Origin: Nonomuraea spiralis | GTDB taxonomy: Bacteria > Actinomycetota > Actinomycetes > Streptosporangiales > Streptosporangiaceae | DNA: 64,000 bases | NCBI RefSeq assembly: GCF_014648435.1 | Contig: NZ_BMRC01000004.1 | Span: 186,001-250,000 of the forward strand | Direction of reading: 5' to 3' | Part shown: one piece after another, positions 26,311 through 35,264 of the stretch | How the letters are laid out: every line of letters starts with the position of its first letter | How positions within the stretch are numbered: position 1 is the stretch's first letter | Translations under genes and position numbers: made by a program | Notes under the pieces: model-generated | What the model was told of the DNA's origin: nothing | Database searches by the model: none | Seen by the model: only the letters and a program-made list of their open reading frames with translations

Positions 26311-27164
26311 GGCTCTGGCTGCGGGTCCTCCTCGGCGGGCTGGCCCTGTGGGTGGCCACGGTCGCCGTCACGGCCTGGACGGCCAACTCCAACCTCGTGC
26401 CGACCGTCGTGCTGTTCGGCAGCTTCCTGATCCCGGTGACGTTCGTGGTGTGGGCGTACGGGCGCGACCGCTCGCCGGTTGTCACGGTCGAGCTGCTGTT
26501 CAGGGCGTTCGTGGTCGGCGGGGTGCTGGGGGTGCTCGGCGCCTCTCTGCTGGAGAGCTGGCTGATCCGGCCCTCGCTCCTCATGTACGCGCTGGTCGGC
26601 CTCATCGAGGAGGGCGTGAAGCTGGCCGCCCTCATGTACGTCACGCGGCACGCGGCCAGGCGCTCCCCCCGGGACGGCGTCGTGCTCGGCGCGACCGTCG
26701 GCTTCGGCTTCGCCGCCTTCGAGAGCTCCGGGTACGCCTTCAACTCCCTGTTCACCGCCGAGGGCCTGTCGTTGTCGCAGCTCGTCGAGACCGAGATCCT
26801 GAGGGGCATCCTGGCACCCGTGGGCCACGGCCTGTGGACCGCGATACTCGGCGGCGTGCTGTTCGCCGCCGGCGGCCGCCTGAGCGGGCGCGTCGTGCTG
26901 AGCTACCTCGGTGTCTCGCTGCTGCACGCGCTCTGGGACTCGATGACCGCCATCGCCATCGCGGTCACCCTGGTGCTGACCGGGCGGCCGTGGCAGTTCG
27001 AGCTGCTGCGGATCGGCCGGGTGCCGCACGTGACCGAGTGGCAGGTGCACGTGTACACGCTGGTGAACTGGGGTGGACTCATCGTGATCTCGCTGGTCGC
27101 GCTGGTCTGGCTCTGGAGGGTGCTGCGCGCCGCCCGCCGGGAGACCGAGATCATGCCCCAATAA
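26307..27164 (+). CDS. PrsW family intramembrane metalloprotease
   Basis: A 285-residue integral membrane protease with about eight helices. The PrsW metal/catalytic motifs are present: LIEEGVKLAALM (EExxK), FAAFESSGYAFN (FE..Y), GHGLWTAILGGVLFAA, and LLHALWDSM. Such proteases cleave membrane substrates such as anti-sigma factors by site-1-type proteolysis, and others are uncharacterised. The start overlaps the flavoprotein stop by ATGA, so translation is coupled, an uncommon pairing. A low-information 5' region (27165-27286) with two possible starts separates it from the conservon kinase. Confidence 0.85.
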   Translation: MRLWLRVLLGGLALWVATVAVTAWTANSNLVPTVVLFGSFLIPVTFVVWAYGRDRSPVVTVELLFRAFVVGGVLGVLGASLLESWLIRPSLLMYALVGLIEEGVKLAALMYVTRHAARRSPRDGVVLGATVGFGFAAFESSGYAFNSLFTAEGLSLSQLVETEILRGILAPVGHGLWTAILGGVLFAAGGRLSGRVVLSYLGVSLLHALWDSMTAIAIAVTLVLTGRPWQFELLRIGRVPHVTEWQVHVYTLVNWGGLIVISLVALVWLWRVLRAARRETEIMPQ

Positions 27165-27286
27165 TCACGGTAATCATCCTGTTCCTCCCACTGCGCCGGA
27201 ACCATAAACGATGCTAGTCTCCTGTGCGATCTTCCGGAGGTGTATTTACACAAGGTGTGGAAATGCCCCCGACTCGAGGTTGGGAC

Positions 27287-29443
27287 ATGGGCTCGCGAAA
27301 CCGGTCAATTCGGTTCAAGATCTTTTTATTACTGCTGCTACCCCTCCTGTCTCTCAGCGCGCTGTGGGGTTTCGTCCTCAACCTGACCATGGGCGACGCA
27401 CAGTCACTCCTCCGGGCTGACACGCTCTACGAGACGCTCGGCGTCACCTCCACCGACCTGGGCGTACAGCTTCAGGCCGAACGGGTGCGCTCGGCCGAGG
27501 CGCTCACTACCCGTGAACTCACCGAAGATCTCGGGGCCCAGCGGGCCCGTACGGACCGGTCCGCGGCCGACTTCGAGCAGGCCGTCACCGAGGCGGGCGA
27601 CGCGATCGGCGACGACCTGCGGGTGCCGCTCGACGACCTGACCGCCCGGCTCGACCGCCTCGGCGCCGTGCGGGCCGACATCGACGGCGGCATCAGCTCC
27701 CGCCTGATGGGCCTGGAAGCCTACAACCACGTGCTCGACGCCGTCTTCACGCTCTACGACCACCTGGTCTCCGTCTCCGACCTGACCATCTTCCAGCAGG
27801 CCAGCTCGTTGCAGGCCATGGGCAGCGCCAGGGAGTACATCGCCAGGGAGCACGCCCTCGTCGTCGGCGCCCTGGTGGACAAGCGGCTGACCGAGCCCGA
27901 GCGGGTGGCCTTCACCGAGTACGCCGCCTCCAGGAAGTTCCTGCACGCCCGCGGCCTGGCCGGGCTCGACGTGCCGCTGCGCAGGCCGTACGAGCAGGTG
28001 TTCGCGTCCCAGCCGTTCCTGACGTTCTCCTCGCTGGAGGCCAGGATCGTCAAGACCGGGGAGCCGCCCGCCGAGGCCGAGGTGTGGAAGGGCGCGATAG
28101 ACCGGCTCACCGCCGAGTTGGACCGCGACAGTGCGGCCGCCGCCAAGGTCCTGGCCGCCCGGACCTCGGACGCCGCCAGTGGGACCGTCGTCAAGATAGC
28201 CGTCGCGGGCGGCCTCGGGTTGATAGCCGTGCTCGCGTCGATCATCATCTCTGTACGCTTCGGTCGCCGCCTGGCGGGCGAGCTGTACGGGCTGCGCACC
28301 GCCGCGATCGAGCTGTCGGAGGTACGCCTGCCCGATGTCGTGGACAGGCTGCGCAAGGGCGAGGACGTTGACGTGCGGAAGGAGGCCGGGACCATCAGGG
28401 TGAGCGGATCAGCGGAGATCACCGACGTGGGCAGGGCCTTCGCCTCCGTGCAGCGCACGGCCGTCACGGCCGCCGTCGGGCAGGCCGCGCTGCGCCGCGG
28501 GGTCGGTCAGGTGTTCCTCAACCTCGCCAGGCGCAAGCAGGGCCTGCTGCACCGGCAGCTCGGGCTGCTCGACGGCATGCAGCGCCGTACGCACGACCCC
28601 GACCGGCTGGAGGAGCTCTTCCGCCTCGACCACCTGACCACCCGCATGCGGCGGCACGCCGAGAGCCTGATGATCCTCTCGGGCTCGGCCCCCGCACGGG
28701 CGTGGCGCAGGCCGGTGCCCGTCCTGGACATCGTCCGGGCCGCGGTCGCCGAGGTCGAGGACTACACGAGGGTCAACGTCGAGGCCATGCCGGTCAGCGC
28801 GTTCGACGGCGGGGCCGCGGCCGACCTCACGCACCTCGTGGCCGAGCTGGTCGAGAACGCCACCATCTACTCACCGCCGGACACCGTGGTCCAGGTCCGC
28901 GGCGACCAGGTCAGCAACGGCTACGCCATCGAGATCGAGGACAAAGGGCTCGGGCTGTCGCCCGTCGAGTACGCCGCGATCAACAAGCTGCTGTCCGAGC
29001 CGCCCGAGTTCGACCTGGCCGACAGCGACCGGCTCGGCCTGTTCGTGGTGGCCAGGCTGGCCGAACGCCACGGGATCAAGGTCCAGCTCCGCCGCTCGCC
29101 CTACGGCGGCACCGCGGCCATCGTGCTCGTGCCGCGCTCGCTGGTGACCGAGCAGCCCGCCCTGACCGCCGGCGACGAGGACGGCCGGACGCCGGAGCTG
29201 CCGAGCCGTACGAAGAAGGCGCTCGCGGTGGTCACCTCGGGCAGCCACGCCGGACTGCCCAGGCGCGTGCGCCAGGCGAACCTGGCGCCGCAGCTCAAGG
29301 ACGACGGACCGCCGGAGCCGGAGCCGCCGGCCGAACGCTCTCCCGACGAGGTACGCGATTTGTTCTCCGCGTTCCAGCAGGGAACCCAACGCGCCCGAGA
29401 AGAAGCCTCCGAGGAGGAGCCCATGAGCAAGGGGGACGCATGA
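27287..29443 (+). CDS. cvnA: Conservon sensor histidine kinase, CvnA (nitrate-sensor-type)
   Basis: A 718-residue membrane kinase of the conservon type. It opens SIRFKIFLLLLLPLLSLSALWGFVL (membrane helix), has a large extracellular helical sensor (residues ~45-310, nitrate/nitrite-sensing fold), a second membrane helix (VKIAVAGGLGLIAVLASIIISV), a HAMP-like linker and a C-terminal ATPase domain: LVAELVENATIYSPPDTVVQVRG (N-box), IEDKGLGLSP, GLFVVARLAERHGIKVQLRRSPYGGTAAIVLVP. The start is set at ATG 27287 by analogy with the paralog at 33340 (MASGRSIRFK); ATG 27263 and 27224 are alternatives. The stop overlaps cvnB. The phospho-acceptor His region is degenerate, as usual in conservons. Confidence 0.88.
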   Translation: MGSRNRSIRFKIFLLLLLPLLSLSALWGFVLNLTMGDAQSLLRADTLYETLGVTSTDLGVQLQAERVRSAEALTTRELTEDLGAQRARTDRSAADFEQAVTEAGDAIGDDLRVPLDDLTARLDRLGAVRADIDGGISSRLMGLEAYNHVLDAVFTLYDHLVSVSDLTIFQQASSLQAMGSAREYIAREHALVVGALVDKRLTEPERVAFTEYAASRKFLHARGLAGLDVPLRRPYEQVFASQPFLTFSSLEARIVKTGEPPAEAEVWKGAIDRLTAELDRDSAAAAKVLAARTSDAASGTVVKIAVAGGLGLIAVLASIIISVRFGRRLAGELYGLRTAAIELSEVRLPDVVDRLRKGEDVDVRKEAGTIRVSGSAEITDVGRAFASVQRTAVTAAVGQAALRRGVGQVFLNLARRKQGLLHRQLGLLDGMQRRTHDPDRLEELFRLDHLTTRMRRHAESLMILSGSAPARAWRRPVPVLDIVRAAVAEVEDYTRVNVEAMPVSAFDGGAAADLTHLVAELVENATIYSPPDTVVQVRGDQVSNGYAIEIEDKGLGLSPVEYAAINKLLSEPPEFDLADSDRLGLFVVARLAERHGIKVQLRRSPYGGTAAIVLVPRSLVTEQPALTAGDEDGRTPELPSRTKKALAVVTSGSHAGLPRRVRQANLAPQLKDDGPPEPEPPAERSPDEVRDLFSAFQQGTQRAREEASEEEPMSKGDA

Positions 29444-29847
29444 CTGCGCAAACCACCAACACCGGTGAGCTGAACTGGCTGCTCGACGACCTGGCAGGCA
29501 GGGTCGCCGCCGTCCGCCAGGCGGTCATCCTTTCTACCGACGGCCTGGCCGTCGGTTACTCCAAGGGATTGACCCGCGAGGACGCCGAGCACCTGTCGGC
29601 CGTCGCGGCGGGCTTCCAGAGCCTGGCCCGCGGCACCGGACGCCATTTCGGCGGTGGCGACGTGCGCCAGACCATCGTGGAGATGGAGAGCGCGTTCCTG
29701 TTCGTCACCGCGGCCGGACAGGGCACCTGCCTGGCCGTGATCGCGGACGCGAACGTCGACGTCGGGCACATCGCGTACGAGATGGCGATGCTGGTCAAGC
29801 GGGTGGGCCAGCACATCACCACGAACCCGCGCTCGGGAACACCATGA
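29440..29847 (+). CDS. cvnB: Roadblock/LC7 protein of the conservon, CvnB
   Basis: A 135-residue roadblock/LC7-fold protein: LNWLLDDLAGRVAAVRQAVILSTDGLAVGYSKG, HLSAVAAGFQSLARG and CLAVIADANVDVGHIAYEMAMLVKRVG are the family pattern. In conservons it acts with the small GTPase CvnD on the inner face of the membrane, probably as a GTPase-activating or scaffold partner. The start overlaps the cvnA stop (ATGA) and its stop overlaps the cvnC start (ATGA), so the four genes are coupled. Confidence 0.9.
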   Translation: MTAQTTNTGELNWLLDDLAGRVAAVRQAVILSTDGLAVGYSKGLTREDAEHLSAVAAGFQSLARGTGRHFGGGDVRQTIVEMESAFLFVTAAGQGTCLAVIADANVDVGHIAYEMAMLVKRVGQHITTNPRSGTP

Positions 29848-30206
29848 CCGACGCCCCCCGCTGGTACGACGAGGAGGCCGGGCCCGTCGTCCGGCCCTTT
29901 GCCCTCATCAGGGGCCGGACGCGCTCGTCGGGCGACGCCTTCGACCTCGTCGCGTCCGTGCGTGCGCTCGCCGAGCGGGCGGACGACCTCGGCCCCGAAC
30001 AACAACTCATCCTGCGGGCGGCGCGGAGCCCGATCTCGGTGGCCGACCTGGCCGTCGAGCTCGACCTGCCCGTCGGAGTCGTCCGAGTGCTGCTCGGCGA
30101 CATGCGTGACCACGGCCTCATCTCGGTGACGTCGCCCTCGGCTACGGGGTCGCGTTCCAATGAGCGCATTCTCAAGGAAGTGATCAATGGACTCCGTGCT
30201 CTCTGA
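29844..30206 (+). CDS. cvnC: DUF742 protein of the conservon, CvnC
   Basis: A 120-residue DUF742 protein with a predicted helix-turn-helix: WYDEEAGPVVRPFALIRGRTR at the N-terminus, then the wHTH-like LAVELDLPVGVVRVLLGDMRDHGLI and the end LKEVINGLRAL. The latter motif is shared nearly residue for residue with the second DUF742 gene at 30756-31130. Its role is taken to be signalling scaffold or DNA/protein contact within the conservon. It overlaps both neighbours (4 bases with cvnB, 20 bases with cvnD). Confidence 0.9.
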   Translation: MTDAPRWYDEEAGPVVRPFALIRGRTRSSGDAFDLVASVRALAERADDLGPEQQLILRAARSPISVADLAVELDLPVGVVRVLLGDMRDHGLISVTSPSATGSRSNERILKEVINGLRAL

Positions 30207-30759
30207 GGACCCCGTCGCGCTGAAGATCCTCATCGCGGGTGGGTTCGGTGTCGGCAAGACCACCCTGGTCGGGTCGATCAGCGAGATCAAGCCGCTGCGC
30301 ACGGAAGAGGTGCTCTCCGACCGCGGGATCGGGGTCGACGACCTCGACGGCGTGGAGGCCAAGACCACCACCACCGTGGCGATGGACTTCGGCCGCATCA
30401 CGATCCGCGACGGGCTGGTCGTGTACCTGTTCGGCACCCCCGGTCAGGAACGGTTCTGGTTCATGTGGGACGAGCTGTCCTACGGCGCGCTGGGCGCGGT
30501 CGTGATCGCCGACACCCGGCGGCTGACCGACTGCTTCCCGTCGGTGGACTACTTCGAGCAGCGCGGCACACCGTTCGTGGTGGCCGTCAACTGCTTCGAG
30601 GGCGCGTCCCAGCACAGCGTGGAGGACGTGCGCATCGCGCTCGACCTGGACGACGACGTCCCCGTGATGCTGTGCGACGTGCGGCGCAGGGCCTCGGCCA
30701 AGGAAGTGATGATCACCCTGGTCGAGCACTCCCTGCGGACGCTCACCACCGCGAACTAG
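30187..30759 (+). CDS. cvnD: Small GTPase of the conservon, CvnD
   Basis: A 190-residue Ras-like GTPase (MglA-type, ATP/GTP-binding). The P-loop is GGFGVGKTTLVGSI, the switch 1 Thr lies in KTTTTVAMDFGRI, and switch 2 is the LFGTPGQERFWFMW motif. The NKxD specificity motif is replaced by VNCFEGA, as is usual in CvnD. Translation starts 20 bases inside the end of cvnC. Its TAG stop falls in the palindromic CTAG at 30756-30759, shared with the stop of the convergent DUF742 gene. Confidence 0.92.
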   Translation: MDSVLSEDPVALKILIAGGFGVGKTTLVGSISEIKPLRTEEVLSDRGIGVDDLDGVEAKTTTTVAMDFGRITIRDGLVVYLFGTPGQERFWFMWDELSYGALGAVVIADTRRLTDCFPSVDYFEQRGTPFVVAVNCFEGASQHSVEDVRIALDLDDDVPVMLCDVRRRASAKEVMITLVEHSLRTLTTAN

Positions 30760-31130
30760 AGCGCGCGCAGCCCGTTGATCACCTCGCGGAGCAGGCTCTC
30801 CGTGGGGCTCGCGGTTCTGTCGCGCGGCGGGCGCACGTCGATCAGGTCGTACTCCAGCAGGTCGCCGAGCAGCACCCGGATCACGCCCACGGGCAACCCC
30901 AGCTCCGAGGCGACCTCGGCGACGGGCCTGGAGTGGCCGGCCAGGCAGCTCATCAGCCGCCGGTGCTGAGCACTCAGCTCGGCCTTGGCCGGCGCGGGCC
31001 GTCCCGTCGATGCGACGGTCGCCAGCAGATCGAGAGCCGGGGACGAGGGCCTGGTGCGCCCCCGCGCCACGGCGTACGGCCGGACGACGGGCCCGGCCTC
31101 CTCGTCCACCCACTCGTGCTCGCGGCTCAC
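30756..31130 (-). CDS. DUF742 protein of a second, incomplete conservon
   Basis: A 124-residue DUF742 protein: WVDEEAGPVVRPYAVARGRTR, the wHTH-like ASELGLPVGVIRVLLGDLLEYDLI, and the end LLREVINGLRAL, nearly the same as CvnC next door. GTG 31130 overlaps the stop of the kinase (GTGA), so it is coupled to it. No roadblock or GTPase gene accompanies this pair. Since the two conservons are convergent and touch, this protein could share CvnB and CvnD of the first. Confidence 0.85.
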   Translation of the reverse strand: MSREHEWVDEEAGPVVRPYAVARGRTRPSSPALDLLATVASTGRPAPAKAELSAQHRRLMSCLAGHSRPVAEVASELGLPVGVIRVLLGDLLEYDLIDVRPPRDRTASPTESLLREVINGLRAL

Positions 31131-33340
31131 GGTCGGGAACCCCCATCCTGGTCGCTGTCCTGCCGCCCCCGCTGCCATCCGGACTGGAGTGAGGAGAGCA
31201 GCGCCCTGGTCTCCTCGGGCGAACGCTCCTCGGCCTCCGCGGACGCCGCCACAGGAGAGGGCGCCTGCCTGAGCCGCGGGGGCAGGTTCGCCTGCCGTTC
31301 GCGGCGGGGCAGCTCCGGCTCCTCGCCCGCGACCGGTCCCGCGCGCTTGCTCGTACGGACCCGGCGCGGCAGCTCGCCCGGCCCGGTCGCCTCCCCCGCG
31401 TCGATCGCCCGGTCCGTACGGATGACCGACACGGACACGGACTCGAACTCCATCGGCCGCACCGGCGTCGCCATCGGCTCGACCAGCGATCCCGGCACGA
31501 GCACGATGGCGGTCGTGCCGCCGTACGGGGAGAGCTTCAGGGTGACCTTGATGCCGTGCCTGGCGGCCAGGATGCCGACCACCGCGAACCCCAGCCGCTC
31601 GGTCTGCGCGGGGTCGAACTCCGGCGGGCTGGCCAGGCGGTCGTTGATGGCCCTGCGGGTCTCCTCGTCCATGCCGAGGCCGCGGTCCTCGATCTCGACC
31701 GCGAAGCCCCTGCCGACCATCTCGCCGCGTACCGAGACCTCGTTGGCGGGCGCGGAGAACGACGTCGCGTTCTCGATCAGCTCGGCGAACAGGTGCATGA
31801 GGTCGGCCACGGCCGAGCCGGAGACGCCGCACTCGGGCATCGGGTAGACCCGGACCCGGGTGTACTCCTCGACCTGGGCGGCGGCGCCGCTCAGCACGTC
31901 CTCGACCGGGATGACGCCGCGCCACCTGCGGCCGGCCGCACCGCCCGAGAGCAGCACCAGGCCCTCGGCGTGGCGGCGCATGCGGGTGGTCAGGTGGTCG
32001 AGCCTGAACAGGCGCTCCAGAGCCTCGGGCTCCTCGGTCTGGCGCTGCATCTCGTCCAGCATCCTGAGCTGGCGCTGGAGCAGCGACTGGCTGCGCCTGG
32101 CCAGGTTGCGCAGCGCCTCGGCCACGCCCTCGCGCAGCCTGGCCTGCTCGACGGCGGCGTCCACGGCGGTGCTCTGCACGCTGTCGAAGGCCGCGGCGAG
32201 GTCGACGACCTCGCTGGTCGCGTTGTCGCCGACCCTGATGGGCGGCGCCTCGGCCTCGATGTCCACCCGTTCGCCGGTACGCAGCTTCGTCACCACGTCG
32301 GGCAGCCTGACCTCGGCCAGGTCGAGCGCCGTACGGCGGAGGGTGGCCAGCTCCCTGGTGATCCTGCGGCCCACCCGGACGGAGATGAAGATCGAGAACG
32401 CGACCGCGATGAGCCCCAGCGCGCCCGCGACGGCGGCCCTGACGACGATCACCACGCCGGCCGGCTGCATCCGGCTCAGCAGCTTGTCGCCGGTGCTCCA
32501 GACGGCCTGGCTGTAGTCCTTGAGCACCTGGTCGGCGATGCCGCGCCAGAGGTCCATGTCGGCCGGCTGGCCGGACACGTACGTCTCCAGCAGGTTCTCC
32601 ATGGTGATGTACCTGGAGGAGTAGAACAGCTTCTCGAACGGCGTACGCAGCTCGGTGTCGAGGTTGGCCAGCGCCTTGGGGAACAGGAACGTACGGGTGC
32701 CGTCGATGCCGGCCAGCAGGTGCACGTCGCGCATCGAGGGGCGGCCGTTGGAGGCGACGAGCAGGGCGTTCTCGCGGCTGAGCAGCTCGCGCACCTCGTC
32801 GGCCGCGATCAGGCCGTGGGCCTGGAGTGACAGTTCGAGGTCGGTGCTGACGGTCAGCCGGGAGTACAGCAGGTGGACCTCGTCGGAGACCTTGGCGTAC
32901 TCGGTGACCAGGGCGCCGGGGGTGAGCTTGCGCTCGTCGACCTTGCGCCTGACCTCCGGGAGCCGGTCCACGGTCTCCAGCACGACCTGGAGCTGCTTCT
33001 TCATGTCGTCGGTCATGGCCGACTGGGCGTCCTCGGTCAGGGCCCGTTCGCGCAGGGTCTTCCTACTGGCGTCCACCTCGGCGCGGGCCTTGGACAGGGG
33101 CGCCTGCTCGGTCTGCGTGCCGGCGAGCCGTTCGGCGGAGGCCAGGCGTTCGATCTGGAGGTTGGAGACCAGGCCGTCGGCGTTGTTGATGACGTCCGAC
33201 CAGATGGCGTCGATCTTGAAGAGGTTCAGCGCCTCGCCCGTCGTCGTGCTCGCGGCGAAGCCCCAGAGCGCGATCAGCGAGATCAAGGGGATGACGAGCA
33301 GCGTCGAGATCTTGAATCGGATGGATCTGCCCGATGCCAT
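31127..33340 (-). CDS. Second conservon-type sensor histidine kinase
   Basis: A 737-residue paralog of the CvnA kinase at 27287. It starts SIRFKISTLLVIPLISLIALWGF, has a long extracellular helical sensor domain, a membrane helix (GALGLIAVAFSIFISV), and an ATPase domain with LFAELIENATSFSAPANEVSVRG, EDRGLGMDEETRR, GFAVVGILAARHGIKVTLKLSPYGGTTAIVLVP. The C-terminal ~100 residues are a Pro/Arg/Ser-rich low-complexity tail. The start ATG 33340 has an AGGTG site. The kinase pair is paralogous; sensor ligands are unknown. It is followed only by a DUF742 gene. Confidence 0.87.
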   Translation of the reverse strand: MASGRSIRFKISTLLVIPLISLIALWGFAASTTTGEALNLFKIDAIWSDVINNADGLVSNLQIERLASAERLAGTQTEQAPLSKARAEVDASRKTLRERALTEDAQSAMTDDMKKQLQVVLETVDRLPEVRRKVDERKLTPGALVTEYAKVSDEVHLLYSRLTVSTDLELSLQAHGLIAADEVRELLSRENALLVASNGRPSMRDVHLLAGIDGTRTFLFPKALANLDTELRTPFEKLFYSSRYITMENLLETYVSGQPADMDLWRGIADQVLKDYSQAVWSTGDKLLSRMQPAGVVIVVRAAVAGALGLIAVAFSIFISVRVGRRITRELATLRRTALDLAEVRLPDVVTKLRTGERVDIEAEAPPIRVGDNATSEVVDLAAAFDSVQSTAVDAAVEQARLREGVAEALRNLARRSQSLLQRQLRMLDEMQRQTEEPEALERLFRLDHLTTRMRRHAEGLVLLSGGAAGRRWRGVIPVEDVLSGAAAQVEEYTRVRVYPMPECGVSGSAVADLMHLFAELIENATSFSAPANEVSVRGEMVGRGFAVEIEDRGLGMDEETRRAINDRLASPPEFDPAQTERLGFAVVGILAARHGIKVTLKLSPYGGTTAIVLVPGSLVEPMATPVRPMEFESVSVSVIRTDRAIDAGEATGPGELPRRVRTSKRAGPVAGEEPELPRRERQANLPPRLRQAPSPVAASAEAEERSPEETRALLSSLQSGWQRGRQDSDQDGGSRP

Positions 33341-33396
33341 GACACCTGCTCCCGCATAGAAGATCGCGGGAGAGAATAGCACCGAAACGGGCGGGA

Positions 33397-34149
33397 TTAA
33401 GATCGACTAGCGATAAATCTGTGATATGTCGTGAAATCTGCGTCTGCTGGGTGGTTCCGGGACCGGCCCGGAGCCCAGGTCAGCCACAACGCCCAGGCCG
33501 CCAGCAGGCCCAGCAACGACACCTCCGCGCCCAGCAGCAGCCGTTCGACCAGCCCGATCATGACCCGCTCCCCCGGCAGGGCCACGTACGTGATCGCCAG
33601 CACCCCGAACCCGCCCGCCAGCGCCACCCACTCCACGGCCCGCGCCACGGGCTTCCAGAGGGCGTCCGCGGTCAGCCTGGGCACCAGCAGGGCCCCGGCG
33701 GCCGGGAGGCTCACGAACGCGGCGATCGACACGTACCGGTGAATCTGGGCCGCGAGGTCGAGATCGAGGCCGAGGGGAACGGTCGGGATGACCGCCACCA
33801 CGACCAGCGCCGCCGACCACACCATGAGCAGCTTCTCCGGCAGCCCCCGGATCGGCGCCCGCATCTTTCTCAGCGCGGCCAGCAGCGCGAGCGACCCGAT
33901 CCCGAGCACCGCCATCGCGACCTCCGTGACGCCCCCGCGGTCGGTCACGGCGTACTCGCTGATGGTCACGTTCATGGGGTCGAGGTAGGGGTCGGGACCG
34001 AAGTGACCGACCAGGATGGCGACCACCGAGAACACGATGGACGCGCACGCGACGAGGGGGTAGAGCCTCGCCGTCGTCATGAGGGCCCGGGGGCCCGCGA
34101 TCCTGGGCGCCCTCGCGGCTCTCACTCTGCTGTTCGGCACTGCGGTCAT
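33397..34149 (-). CDS. DUF998 membrane protein
   Basis: A 250-residue membrane protein with about six helices. The features RLYPLVACASIVFSVVAILVG, PDPYLDPMNVTISEYAVTDRGG, GIGSLALLAALRKMR, HRYVSIAAFVSLP and the later VERLLLGAEVSLLG match DUF998. The function is unknown. ATG 34149 has a GTAGGGCAC site; the longer frame upstream has no support. It lies 57 bases upstream of the second kinase in the same direction, with no evidence of a shared role. Confidence 0.75.
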   Translation of the reverse strand: MTAVPNSRVRAARAPRIAGPRALMTTARLYPLVACASIVFSVVAILVGHFGPDPYLDPMNVTISEYAVTDRGGVTEVAMAVLGIGSLALLAALRKMRAPIRGLPEKLLMVWSAALVVVAVIPTVPLGLDLDLAAQIHRYVSIAAFVSLPAAGALLVPRLTADALWKPVARAVEWVALAGGFGVLAITYVALPGERVMIGLVERLLLGAEVSLLGLLAAWALWLTWAPGRSRNHPADADFTTYHRFIASRS

Positions 34150-34277
34150 GTGCCCTACTCTCGCCCGCCCAGGCGTGCCGCCACATCCGGCGGCACCCCC
34201 GAGCCGTCCCTGACTCCGACCCTGAGTCCCCCTCGGCGTCACCCCGGGTTGGACGGTGCCGCTCAGACGGTTGCCGC

Positions 34278-35123
34278 TCAGTCGGAGGCGACGAAGAGGG
34301 AGAACACCCGGTCGGGGCGGCCGATGGGCGTCCAGGACGTCCCGGACCCGTCGTACTGGAATACGCTCATGTCCCGGTCCACCCGATAAACCGTGTCGTC
34401 CGTGACCGCACAGGACGCACTGTGATCCCCGATACGCTGCCAATTTCCGGTGTCCTGAAATCGGTAGACACCGCTGAAGTCGGCGGCGGTGGCGACCAGC
34501 CCGAAACCTCCCGCGAATATGCTGATCACACCGCGGGGAGGGGCGCCGAGGTCGTCCCAAGCGGTTCCGGCTCCGGTGTACCTGAACACCGTGTTGCCGA
34601 GAGGGTGCGTCCGATAGACCGTATCCGCTATCGCGTATCCGCCGCCTTTCGGGCCGATGCGTTCCCATTCGTTCGGAGTGCCGCTGTAGAGGAACGTGTC
34701 GCCCTGGAAATCCGGCATCTGAGCCACGACGCTGAAACCCGCCACCGCCAGGAATCCGGAGTCGCCGACCTTGCTCCAGATCGGCGTGTCACCGTCGAAG
34801 CCGTCGAACTGGAGAATCCGGCTGCCGTCCTGAGGCGTCTTGTAGACGGTGTCGTCGGCGACGGCGTAGGTCCCACCGGTCTCGCCGATGGAGAACCAGT
34901 CGAATGGGGTGCCGCTGTAGCCGAATACGGTGCCCGTCTCGTCGCCGGTGCCCTCGACGAGGGTTCCCCATCCGCCGCCGAAAGGCCCGTGGACGGTGAC
35001 CGGTCCCCTGATCTGCGTCCAGGAAGTGCCGAAGCCGTCGTACCGGAACACGCCGTTGACATTGTCATCCGCGTCAATGGTCACCGCGTTGAGAGTGAGG
35101 GCCACGGAGCTCTCCGTTCTCAT
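34278..35123 (-). CDS. Seven-blade beta-propeller protein (tectonin/tachylectin-like repeats)
   Basis: A 281-residue protein made almost entirely of about seven repeats of 35-40 residues. Each repeat has a (V/T)FxYxGxxxxWxxIG core, for example VFRYDGFGTSWTQIRGP, TFLYSGTPNEWERIGP, VFRYTGAGTAWDDLGAP and VFQYDGSGTSWTPIGRP, alternating with a DDTVYR/ADTVYR segment. That pattern is typical of tectonin/tachylectin-type lectin propellers. There is no signal peptide, so it is cytosolic or released by another route. The start ATG 35123 has a GGGTG site (GTG 35135 is in frame). Base composition is lower in GC than the flanks, hinting at transfer. Binding of sugars is inferred from the fold only. Confidence 0.55.
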   Translation of the reverse strand: MRTESSVALTLNAVTIDADDNVNGVFRYDGFGTSWTQIRGPVTVHGPFGGGWGTLVEGTGDETGTVFGYSGTPFDWFSIGETGGTYAVADDTVYKTPQDGSRILQFDGFDGDTPIWSKVGDSGFLAVAGFSVVAQMPDFQGDTFLYSGTPNEWERIGPKGGGYAIADTVYRTHPLGNTVFRYTGAGTAWDDLGAPPRGVISIFAGGFGLVATAADFSGVYRFQDTGNWQRIGDHSASCAVTDDTVYRVDRDMSVFQYDGSGTSWTPIGRPDRVFSLFVASD

Positions 35124-35264
35124 GGAAAAGGACACCCGTGGACTCAGGCATCACGCTGATCGCAGCATCGCTTCGCACGGCCGCGATCAGCAACTCCGAC
35201 ACGCATCGGACTTTCTAAGGACTTGTCCACCGCAAGGCTTTTTTCACCCCATTACAGAGGCCCC

